Assembly: GCF_003990725.2 (NCBI RefSeq)
Contig: NZ_CP030064.1
Coordinates: 2,232,001 to 2,296,000 of the forward strand
Length of the DNA: 64,000 nucleotides
DNA from: Halorubrum sp. PV6
GTDB lineage: Archaea > Halobacteriota > Halobacteria > Halobacteriales > Haloferacaceae
Reading direction: 5' to 3'
Shown: in pieces, positions 43,905 through 51,056 of the stretch
Position numbering within the stretch: the first letter of the stretch is position 1
Layout: the number at the start of each line of letters is the position of its first letter
The notes under the pieces: generated by a model
What the model was told of the DNA's origin: nothing
Seen by the model: only the letters and a program-made list of their open reading frames with translations
Databases searched by the model: none
Program-made: the position numbers and the translations under genes

Positions 43905-44722
43905 CCGACGAGCCCGACGGCGCGGGCGACGGCGCCGGCGACACTCCCCGCGTCGCCGCCTTCCGCCCCGACGACGAGCGGATCGCGGACGCGACGAGCC
44001 TCCTCGACTCGCTCGGCGCCGAACCGGTCGCCGACCCGATGCTCGCCGTCGAGTCGACGGGAGCGGTCCCCGAAGCGGCGCCCTACGTCGTCTTCACGAG
44101 CAAGACGGGCGTCGAGCTCGCGGCCGAGGCGGGGTGGACGCCGGGCGACGCGACGCTGGTCGCCATCGGCCCGTCCACCGCCGCCGCGGCCCGCGAGGCG
44201 GGATGGGCGGTCGACGTGGTGCCCGACGAGTACACCTCGGCCGGGCTGGTGGCGGCGCTCGAAGCGAGGGTCGACGGCGACCGGGTCGAGGTGGCCCGCT
44301 CGGACCACGGGAGCGACGTGCTCTTAGACGGGCTTCGGGAGGCCGGCGCGGACGTCCACGAAACGGTGCTGTACCGGCTCACGCGCCCGGAGACGGCCGG
44401 CGAGTCGGCGGAACTGGCGGCCGCCGGCGCCCTCGACGCCGCCGCGTTCACCTCGTCGCTCACGGTGACGCACTTCCTCGACGCCGCGGCCGAGCGCGGG
44501 GTCCGCGAGGCGGCGGTGGCCGGTCTCAACGACGCGGTCGTCGGGGCGATCGGTCCGCCGACCGCGGAGACGGCGGCCGACAGCGGCCTCGCTGTCGACG
44601 TGGTGCCCGACGACGCCGACTTCGAGGCGCTCGCGAGGGCGGTGGTCGACGCGGTGACGGGAGACGCGCGAGCGACGAAGCCCGGCGGGGCGGCGAGCGA
44701 GTCGGACCGGAGCGACGAGTAG
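43901..44722 (+). CDS. hemD: Uroporphyrinogen-III synthase
   Basis: A 273-residue HemD. Two Rossmann-like domains are joined by a linker: TPRVAAFRPDDERIADATSLLDSLGAEPV, YVVFTSKTGVELAAE, LVAIGPSTAAAAREAGW and AFTSSLTVTHFLDAAAERG, as expected for this weakly conserved family. It inverts ring D and closes the macrocycle. It begins with GTG in a 4-bp overlap with cobA. The acidic C-terminal tail is species-specific. Confidence 0.9.
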   Translation: MTDEPDGAGDGAGDTPRVAAFRPDDERIADATSLLDSLGAEPVADPMLAVESTGAVPEAAPYVVFTSKTGVELAAEAGWTPGDATLVAIGPSTAAAAREAGWAVDVVPDEYTSAGLVAALEARVDGDRVEVARSDHGSDVLLDGLREAGADVHETVLYRLTRPETAGESAELAAAGALDAAAFTSSLTVTHFLDAAAERGVREAAVAGLNDAVVGAIGPPTAETAADSGLAVDVVPDDADFEALARAVVDAVTGDARATKPGGAASESDRSDE

Positions 44723-44921
44723 TCGAGCTCTGCAGTTTCAGACACGTTACAGATTCTGATACCGGCTCAGGGCGTTCGCGGATTGAACGTGGCGAGAGGC
44801 GACAAGAGCCCGTATAGTCTATTTTAAACCCGTAATTATCTCGTTTGCGGATGCCGCCCCGAGTATCACTCCTGATATTTAAATGCGTGTGCTTATTTGC
44901 GGACGGATGCGACGGAGTAGC

Positions 44922-45320
44922 ATGGAGCCGAGCGAACGATGGACGATCCGAGTCGACGACGGCGTGGTCGTCGTCGAGTTCCCGCACGGGACGCGGCTCT
45001 CGCCGTCGGACGGCGACACGCTGCTCGACCGCTGGCGGACGCTGATCGCCGAGCCACGGGTCGAGGCGGTCGTGCTCGTCGTGCGGACGGCGCGCACCTG
45101 CTCCGACGCCGCTCGCCGGACGCTCAGACTCGCCGCGCGGGGGGCCGCAGAGCGCGGCGTCTCGCGGTTCGCGGTGGTCGCAGAGCGACCCAAGCGGCGC
45201 TACCTCGAACAGACGATCGACATCGAGGGTATCGAGACCGAGCCGTTCAACGACGACGCGGCCGCGGTACGGTGGGCGAAGCACCCGGCCGAGCGGGCCG
45301 CAATCGTCGCCCCGGAGTAG
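44922..45320 (+). CDS. Enoyl-hydratase-like or STAS-like short protein of unknown function
   Basis: A 132-residue protein. VDDGVVVVEFPHGTRLSPSDGDTLLDRW followed by VEAVVLVVRTARTCSDAARRTLRLAARGAAERGVSRFAVVAERPKR gives alternating strands and helices that fold like STAS or a minimal crotonase half; neither is certain. No catalytic set is visible. The ATG before EPSERWTIRV is preferred because an upstream in-frame ATG overlaps the TATA-like GATATTTAAATG. It runs toward the convergent phosphohexomutase gene. Confidence 0.65.
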   Translation: MEPSERWTIRVDDGVVVVEFPHGTRLSPSDGDTLLDRWRTLIAEPRVEAVVLVVRTARTCSDAARRTLRLAARGAAERGVSRFAVVAERPKRRYLEQTIDIEGIETEPFNDDAAAVRWAKHPAERAAIVAPE

Positions 45321-45345
45321 GGCGAGCGGGCGGCTTCGGTGCTCT

Positions 45346-46707
45346 TTATCGGCCGCTCTCGACGGCGACGTACATGTCCGTCGCGAGCTGTTCGGCCCGG
45401 TCGGCGTCCGCGGACTCGGCGTAGATCCGGATCTTCGGCTCCGTGCCGGACGGCCGCACGAGCACCCACGCGTCCCCGTAGTCGAGCCGGTACCCGTCCG
45501 TGGTGTTCGGCGCCGCGTCCGCGGTCTCGACGTAGGCGCGCGCGGCCGACAGCATGTCGTCGCGCTCGTCCTCGCTCCCGTACTCGACGTTCCGCCGCAC
45601 GAAGTGGTAGTCGGCGTAGGGCGCGACCGCCTCGCTGACGGGGCCGTCGGCCGCCGCGAGCAGTTCGAGGAAGCGCGCGCCGATGTACGCGCCGTCCCGC
45701 GAGAGCCGGTACGGCGGGAAGAACACCCCGCCGTTCCCCTCGCCGGCGATGGGGACGTTGACGCCCTCCTCGTGGAGTTCGCGGGTCCGCGTGATGATGT
45801 TCGTCGCGCCGATGGGCGTCAGTTCCAGGTCGGCGTCGTTGGCGTCGCAGATATCGACGAGCCGCTGTGAGACGTTCACCGCGCTGACGACGGCGTCGCC
45901 GGGCGAGAGACAGGCGTCAGCCATCGCCGCGAACGTGGTGTCGCCGTCGACGAACGAGCCGGTCTCGTCGACGAACACCGCCCGGTCGGCGTCGCCGTCG
46001 TGAGCGATCCCCACGTCCGCGTCGGTGGTCGCGACGAGCCGCCGCAGGGCTTCGAGGTTCTCCGGGACCGGCTCCGAGTTGCGGCCGGGGAAGTGGCCGT
46101 CCGGCGTCGCGTTCACGGTCACCACCTCACAGCCCAGTTCGCGGTAGATCCGCGGCGACGAGACCGACGCGGCCCCGTGGCCGGGGTCGACCGCCACGGT
46201 GAGGTCGGCGTCGGCGATCGATTCGGCGTCGACCGCGTCGATCAGCTGCTCGACGTAGTCGTCGACGGCGCCGTCGATCCGGGTCGTCGCGCCCGCGTTC
46301 TGCCAGTTCGCGTGGTCGTACTCGTCGTCGAGGACCCGCCGCTCGATGCGTTCGAGCACGTCGGTCGACAGTTCCACGCCGTCGGCGCCGACGAGTTTGA
46401 TCCCGTTGAACTCCGGCGGGTTGTGCGAGGCGGTGACGAGCACGCACGGGACGCTGGTCGCCTCACAGTAGTTGCCGACCGCCGGCGTGGGGACCACGCC
46501 GAGCCGGTCGACGTCGCAGCCGACCGCGGCGAGCCCGCTCGCGGCGGCGTTGGCGAACAGCTCGCCGGTGGTGCGAGTGTCTCGGGCGACGGCGACCCGG
46601 TCGGCGTCCCAGGTCGTTCCGGCGGCCTTCGCGATTTCGAGGACGAGTTCCGGCGTGAGATACCGGAGCGCGACCCCGCGAATGCCGCTGGATCCGAACA
46701 GCTCCAT
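45346..46707 (-). CDS. glmM: Phosphoglucosamine / phosphohexose mutase
   Basis: A 453-residue alpha-D-phosphohexomutase. The catalytic serine is in VTASHNPPEFNG (about residue 95), the metal loop is GDADRAVFVD, the sugar-binding loop GEGNGGVFFP and the phosphate-binding RPSGTEPKIRIY. The N-terminal LFGSSGIRG matches archaeal GlmM (phosphoglucosamine mutase) proteins, but phosphomanno- or phosphoglucomutase activity is possible. GlmM leads to UDP-sugars for glycosylation. Confidence 0.88.
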   Translation of the reverse strand: MELFGSSGIRGVALRYLTPELVLEIAKAAGTTWDADRVAVARDTRTTGELFANAAASGLAAVGCDVDRLGVVPTPAVGNYCEATSVPCVLVTASHNPPEFNGIKLVGADGVELSTDVLERIERRVLDDEYDHANWQNAGATTRIDGAVDDYVEQLIDAVDAESIADADLTVAVDPGHGAASVSSPRIYRELGCEVVTVNATPDGHFPGRNSEPVPENLEALRRLVATTDADVGIAHDGDADRAVFVDETGSFVDGDTTFAAMADACLSPGDAVVSAVNVSQRLVDICDANDADLELTPIGATNIITRTRELHEEGVNVPIAGEGNGGVFFPPYRLSRDGAYIGARFLELLAAADGPVSEAVAPYADYHFVRRNVEYGSEDERDDMLSAARAYVETADAAPNTTDGYRLDYGDAWVLVRPSGTEPKIRIYAESADADRAEQLATDMYVAVESGR

Positions 46708-46824
46708 GCGCAGCCATCCGCCGGCCGACGGGAAAGCGGTTCCGGACCGGGGTGGGCGCGCGACGCGCTGTCACGGTCCGCGCCGACGCGTGCGGTTCAA
46801 GCCCGGCGCGACCCAACGGGTCGC

Positions 46825-47427
46825 ATGGAGCGCACGCGACGCGATCTGTTGACGACGAGCGCGGCGACCCTCAGCGCCGCCGGCGCGGTCGGCGTCGCCG
46901 GCTGCCTCGACTTCGCTGCGGGTGACGGGCCGCAGGGACCGGAGGGCGTCCCGGCGACGCTGACCTGCGAGGACGAGGCGTTCGTCCGGCTCACCCCGCC
47001 GTTCGAGGAGCCGGTCGAGGGGACGGTCGTCGACGCCGCGGGGACGCGGTTCGAACTGGCGACGGAGGGGAACGCCGAGACGTACGGCCAGTCGATGCGG
47101 CTCGTCCTCCGGAACACCGGCGACGAGGCGGCGACCATCCTCGGCAAACACGCCTACTCGTTCCAGCGCCGGACGGGCGAGGGGTGGCTCGACGTGCGAG
47201 GGTCGCCCACGGGCGAGGCCGTCTCTCTCCCGAGCGCCGAGGAGTCGTTCGACGCCGGGAGAGCGTTCATCTGGTCCATCGACCTCGAAGAGGCGGCCAT
47301 CGCGTCGGCAGTCCCCGACCGGGAGTTGACCGTGTGTCCGCCGCTCGGCTCCGGAACGTACCGGTTCGTCTACTGGGGCATCCAGGACGGCCCGCCGCTC
47401 GGCGCCGAGTTCGAACTCGTCGGGTGA
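46825..47427 (+). CDS. Tat-exported lipoprotein with an immunoglobulin-like domain
   Basis: A 200-residue surface protein. The Tat signal TRRDLLTTS is followed by a lipobox VAGC, Cys27. The mature part is beta-rich: VDAAGTRFELATEG, SMRLVLRNTGDEAATILGKHAYSFQR and an end with GTYRFVYWG. The pattern resembles bacterial Ig-like (Big) domains used in cell-surface proteins. The function is unknown. It is divergent from glmM and convergent with the downstream P-loop gene. Confidence 0.75.
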   Translation: MERTRRDLLTTSAATLSAAGAVGVAGCLDFAAGDGPQGPEGVPATLTCEDEAFVRLTPPFEEPVEGTVVDAAGTRFELATEGNAETYGQSMRLVLRNTGDEAATILGKHAYSFQRRTGEGWLDVRGSPTGEAVSLPSAEESFDAGRAFIWSIDLEEAAIASAVPDRELTVCPPLGSGTYRFVYWGIQDGPPLGAEFELVG

Positions 47428-47448
47428 GCCGGCGACCCGGACGATTAC

Positions 47449-48057
47449 TTAAAAAGAGATCCAGTCGGAGGGCTGGCCGACCCGCCCGCGAACGCGGAAC
47501 TCCCGGCCGTCGCCTTCGACGCGCGTCTCGGCGATGACGTCGAACGGCTCGTGAAGCGTGTGGACCACCTGCTCGTCGTGAGCGGTCGAGTTGACCACGC
47601 CGACGAACGGCCACCCGACGCCGGAGGTCTGTGAGGTCATCACGCGGGTGAACCGGTAGATGCGTTCGGGCTCCCAGTACATCAGGAGCTGCGAGAGCGA
47701 GTAGATGCCGACGGCGCGGTCGCGCCCGGCGGACGACTCGACGATGTCGGTGAACTTGATGCCGATGTCGGTGAGGTTGCCCGCGCTGGCGACGTACTTG
47801 GTCGTCGGCGTGTCGTCGCGCTTGTCGCCCTGCTCGTGTGTCACGCAGTCGACGACGACCGCGTCCTCGCCGGCGCGGCCGGTGATCGCCTCGTAGTCGT
47901 CGCGGACCTTCTCCGCGGTGCGGCCGGTGGAGATGATGACCGGCGCCGTCGACCACTCGGCGAGCAGGCGGTTGAACAGGTCGTACTTCCCGCTCATCGG
48001 CGGCCCGGTGACGAGCACGCTGTCGGCGTCACGGACAGCGTCGGGAAGCATACTCAT
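47449..48057 (-). CDS. KaiC/RecA-like protein with degenerate P-loop
   Basis: A 202-residue RecA-fold protein. The P-loop is VLVTGPPMSGKYDLF: Lys is present but Ser/Thr after it is Tyr. Further motifs are AVVVDCVTHEQGD as the Walker B region and an Ser/Thr-rich GNLTDIGIKFTDIV. Such short proteins occur in haloarchaea near chemotaxis or regulatory genes and may belong to a family such as DUF7504 (recalled, not verified). It probably pairs with the KaiC-like ATPase upstream. An alternative start is two codons downstream. A near-palindrome GGGTTTTACCGTAAACCC precedes it at the core promoter. Confidence 0.75.
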   Translation of the reverse strand: MSMLPDAVRDADSVLVTGPPMSGKYDLFNRLLAEWSTAPVIISTGRTAEKVRDDYEAITGRAGEDAVVVDCVTHEQGDKRDDTPTTKYVASAGNLTDIGIKFTDIVESSAGRDRAVGIYSLSQLLMYWEPERIYRFTRVMTSQTSGVGWPFVGVVNSTAHDEQVVHTLHEPFDVIAETRVEGDGREFRVRGRVGQPSDWISF

Positions 48058-48100
48058 TTGTGTGAGTTGAGTGGGTTTACGGTAAAACCCTTCCGAGGAA

Positions 48101-48496
48101 TCACTTCCGGAGCATCGACGGGAAGTCGAGCGACGACGGCGGGCCTTCGCGGGGCCGTCGCGTGAGTGTCAGTTCTGTTATCGCGCCGGGGAGCGCGGCC
48201 GAGATGGGCGCCCCGCGCGGCGAGCCGGCGCCGTCGACCAGCGTCTTCCAGACCTCCTCGGCGCTGTCGGCGTCGGCCGACGCGGCGGCTTCGAGCGCCT
48301 CGGTTCGTCCCTCGTCGTACGCGAGTTCGATCAGGCTTCGGTCGTAGGCGTTCTCGAAGGCGTCCAAGACCCGCTCCAGTTCGGTCGGGCGGCTGCTTCC
48401 CACCCCGTCGGCGACGCCGAGCGCGAACGCCCGGTCGACCGCCTCCTTGCGGGTGAGGTCGTCCCACTCCGTGCCGAACGTTCGGTCGTACATCAC
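48101..48496 (-). CDS. Alpha-helical protein between two RecA-like genes
   Basis: A 131-residue protein without recognised family. Helical segments include DDLTRKEAVDRAFALGVADGVG, ELERVLDAFENAYDRSLIELAYDEGRTEALEAAA and AEEVWKTLVDGA. The last 30 residues are Pro/Arg-rich. It overlaps the KaiC-like gene by 4 bp (ATGA), so the two are translationally coupled and likely interact. Confidence 0.7.
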   Translation of the reverse strand: MMYDRTFGTEWDDLTRKEAVDRAFALGVADGVGSSRPTELERVLDAFENAYDRSLIELAYDEGRTEALEAAASADADSAEEVWKTLVDGAGSPRGAPISAALPGAITELTLTRRPREGPPSSLDFPSMLRK

Positions 48497-49188
48497 TGTC
48501 TCACCGTCGCGGCCGAGCCGACTCGGAGCCCGCCGTCGGTGAACTCGACGTCTTGAATGTCCGTGTTGACGTCGGTCCCGCGCATCTTCAACACCTGAAT
48601 CCCGCGGGTCATACCCTCGTCTTCGAGGTAGTTGTGCATGAAGACGACGCCGTGCGCGAGGTAGTGTTCCTCCGAGTAGGCGCTCGGATCGGTCATCTCG
48701 GAGATGAGCAGCGTGGTCGCGTCGGTCCGCTTCAACGAGGAGAGCAGCTGGATCATCGTGTCCTCGTCGTCGTCGAGGAGGAACCGCAACAGCATCGTCG
48801 AGTCGAAGACGACGCGGTCGATGTCCCGAGAGTTGATGAAGCCGGTGAGCCGGTTCGTCACGCCCGAGTGGTCCCGTCGCTCGCCCGGTAACCCGAAGAA
48901 CCGGCGCCCGTCGGACGAGAACGAATCGAGGAAGGTGACGCGGTCGGTGTCGAGCGCCCGGTCGAACCCGAAGTCGTACTCGCCCATGTCGCGCCGGATC
49001 CCCTCCTTCGTCTCGTGCATGCTGATGTACAGCACGTCTTCGCCGTTGCGGGCGCCCTCCGCGGCGAACTGAGAACAGAACGTCGTTTTGCCGCTGCCCG
49101 GCGGACCGCTCACAACGTAGAGGCGATGCTCCGGGAACCCGCCGTCGACGAGATCGTCAAACCCAGGGACGCCGCTTGAGGCGCGCAT
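48493..49188 (-). CDS. KaiC-like RecA-family ATPase
   Basis: A 231-residue single-domain KaiC-like protein: VPGFDDLVDGGFPEHRLYVVSGPPGSGKTTFCSQF with an intact Walker A (about residue 30), a Walker B RVVFDSTMLLRFLL, and a Glu-rich loop SMHETKEGIRR. The C-terminal half contains LKMRGTDVNTDIQDVEF, typical of KaiC-like proteins. It resembles ATPases that act as signalling switches, such as ArlH of the archaellum, but it is not ArlH. It starts the leftward trio and its own TATA box lies 23-32 bp upstream. Confidence 0.88.
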   Translation of the reverse strand: MRASSGVPGFDDLVDGGFPEHRLYVVSGPPGSGKTTFCSQFAAEGARNGEDVLYISMHETKEGIRRDMGEYDFGFDRALDTDRVTFLDSFSSDGRRFFGLPGERRDHSGVTNRLTGFINSRDIDRVVFDSTMLLRFLLDDDEDTMIQLLSSLKRTDATTLLISEMTDPSAYSEEHYLAHGVVFMHNYLEDEGMTRGIQVLKMRGTDVNTDIQDVEFTDGGLRVGSAATVRQ

Positions 49189-49210
49189 ACGGCTAGAAAA
49201 TGTTGGTCGC

Positions 49211-49220
49211 CCAATAAGCC
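49211..49220 (-). promoter_or_regulatory. TATA box of the KaiC-like operon
   Basis: GGCTTATTGG on the minus strand lies 23-32 bp before the KaiC-like start codon, fitting a leaderless operon of three genes. Confidence 0.5.
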
Positions 49221-49358
49221 TTGCCGCCCGGTTCTCACGGCTGAGAACCGTTTCGGGGGATAGCGAGAGAGTGGGATTCGGGGAATGGCGAGAGAGCGGA
49301 AGTGAGACGTGGCTGCCCGGCTGGAGCGCCGCGGTGGACCGGCGACGGATCGACCAAG

Positions 49359-49844
49359 TTACGCGTCGTCGCCCTCGTCGCCGAGGTCGGCGTCGAGGTC
49401 CTCGATGTCGTCGATGTCGTCGACGTCCGGGGAGACCCAGACCACGAACCGGTCGTCGGATTTGACGATCCCGTTGACGCCCTCGTCGTTGACGGTCGTC
49501 GTCTGGTCGACGTCTTCCGGCGCGACGTCGCGGACCTGGAACACCTCGTCGACCATCCAGCCGACGGTGCCGCCCTCGTCGATCTCGGCGTCGTCGAACA
49601 CGACGATTCGCTCGCGGGGCCCCTCCTCGTCGATGGAGAAGAGCGTCTTCGGGTCGACGATCGTCGTCGTGCGACCCCGCAGATCCATGACGCCCTCGAC
49701 GTGGTCGGGGGAGTTGGGGATACGGGTGAGCTCGCCGGCGTCGACGATCTCGTCGATGACGCCGATGTCTAAACAGTACGTCCCGTCGCCCAGCCCGAAC
49801 TCCAGTACCTTCGTCGGTTCGGCCTCCGTTTCCATGGCTGCCAT
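49359..49844 (-). CDS. cheW: Chemotaxis coupling protein CheW
   Basis: A 161-residue CheW: VLEFGLGDGTYCLDIGVIDEIVD, RIPNSPDHVEGVMDLRGRTTTIVD and IVVFDD, followed by VGWMVDEVFQVRDV, all conserved in CheW. It links methyl-accepting transducers to CheA. The tail is acidic (DVDDIDDIEDLDADLGDE). It is divergent from the cheB-cheA operon; a Met five codons earlier is an equally plausible start. The TATA-like GGTTATTGG (49867-49876) is 23-32 bp from the chosen start. Confidence 0.95.
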   Translation of the reverse strand: MAAMETEAEPTKVLEFGLGDGTYCLDIGVIDEIVDAGELTRIPNSPDHVEGVMDLRGRTTTIVDPKTLFSIDEEGPRERIVVFDDAEIDEGGTVGWMVDEVFQVRDVAPEDVDQTTTVNDEGVNGIVKSDDRFVVWVSPDVDDIDDIEDLDADLGDEGDDA

Positions 49845-49913
49845 GGAAGCAACTGCAGTGACGGTGCCAATAACCGTGTCCCCTGAATTATCAGCCGTGA
49901 TTACCGGGTCCGT

Positions 49914-49923
49914 GCATTTATGC
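49914..49923 (+). promoter_or_regulatory. TATA box of the che operon
   Basis: GCATTTATGC, itself palindromic, lies 24-33 bp before the cheB start codon; it also faces the cheW promoter 38 bp away. Confidence 0.5.
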
Positions 49924-49946
49924 TGAGTCTGGGCGCGTTTTCGGAC

Positions 49947-51056
49947 ATGAGCAGGACGACGGACCGGCGCGGTGGTCGCGACGACGCGTTGCGGGTCGTC
50001 GTCGTCGACGACTCGCCGTTCATGCGAGGGTTGATCTCCGACCTCTTGACCGACGCGGGGGTCGCGGTCGTCGGAGAGGCGGGGGACGGCGCCGAGGCGC
50101 TGTCGGTGATAGACGAGACGCGTCCGGACGTCGTGACGATGGACGTCGAAATGCCAGGCATGGGGGGATTAGAGGCCGTCGAGCGGCTGATGGACGAGAC
50201 CCCGACGCCGGTGTTGATGCTCTCGGCGCACACCGCCGAGGGCGCCGAGGTGACCTTCGAGGCGCTCGAACGCGGCGCCGTCGACTTCTTCTCGAAACCC
50301 GGCGGCGAGGTCTCGGCCGGCGTCTCGCGCGAGTCGGACCGGCTCGTCGAGGCCGTCCGGTCGGTCGCCGACGCCGACCTCGCCGCGGCGACCCGCGACC
50401 GGCGCGAACGGGCGGCCGGGAAGGGCCCGGAAACGACCGCGTCGGCGGCGTCGACGGGCACCGCGTCCCCCGCGACCTCCGAGGTCGACGGCCCGCTGAC
50501 GGTCGTCATCGCCGCCTCGACCGGGGGGCCGAACGCGGTGGAACGAGTCATGTCGGCGCTGCCGATGACCGACTGTCGGATCGTCATCGTCCAACATATG
50601 CCCGAAGCGTTCACCTCGCGGTTCGCCGACCGGCTGGACGAAGCATCGGCGTACGACGTGCGCGAGGCGAGCGACGGCGCCCGGATCGGCTCCGGCGAGG
50701 CGCTCGTCGCCCGCGGCGGGAGCCACACGCGGATCGACAGCTACCGAGCGGGACGGCTCCGGATCAAACTCGTCGACGACGACTCGCAGTCGGTGACGCC
50801 GGCCGCGGACGTGACGATGCGGTCGGCGGCCGAGGTCGTCGACGGCCCGCTCGTCGGCGTCGTGTTGACCGGGATGGGGGCCGACGCCTCCGACGGAATC
50901 CGCGCGATGGCCGACGCGGGAGCGCGGACCATCGCACAGAGCGAGGACACCTGCGTCATCTACGGGATGCCGAAACGCGCGGTCGAGACGGGCGGTGTCG
51001 GCACCGTGTGCGATCTCGACGACGTGGCCACCGCGATCGTCGGGGGTGAGGCCTGA
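49947..51056 (+). CDS. cheB: Chemotaxis protein-glutamate methylesterase CheB
   Basis: A 369-residue protein with a receiver domain (about 15-130; VVVVDDSPFMRG, the phospho-acceptor in TMDVEMPGMGG and FFSKPGG) and a CheB methylesterase domain (about 175-365; the catalytic Ser in AASTGGP, His in VQHMPEAFTSRF, Asp in LTGMGADASDG). It removes methyl groups from transducers after phosphorylation by CheA. The chosen ATG (before SRTTDRRGG) is 24-33 bp from the TATA box. The stop and the cheA start overlap by 1 bp. Confidence 0.97.
   Translation: MSRTTDRRGGRDDALRVVVVDDSPFMRGLISDLLTDAGVAVVGEAGDGAEALSVIDETRPDVVTMDVEMPGMGGLEAVERLMDETPTPVLMLSAHTAEGAEVTFEALERGAVDFFSKPGGEVSAGVSRESDRLVEAVRSVADADLAAATRDRRERAAGKGPETTASAASTGTASPATSEVDGPLTVVIAASTGGPNAVERVMSALPMTDCRIVIVQHMPEAFTSRFADRLDEASAYDVREASDGARIGSGEALVARGGSHTRIDSYRAGRLRIKLVDDDSQSVTPAADVTMRSAAEVVDGPLVGVVLTGMGADASDGIRAMADAGARTIAQSEDTCVIYGMPKRAVETGGVGTVCDLDDVATAIVGGEA

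Noticed and set aside
44723-44921. Possible small RNA in the gap before the STAS-like gene
   Set aside because: An AT-rich box is visible, but it serves the downstream gene; no stable hairpin or conserved RNA motif was found.
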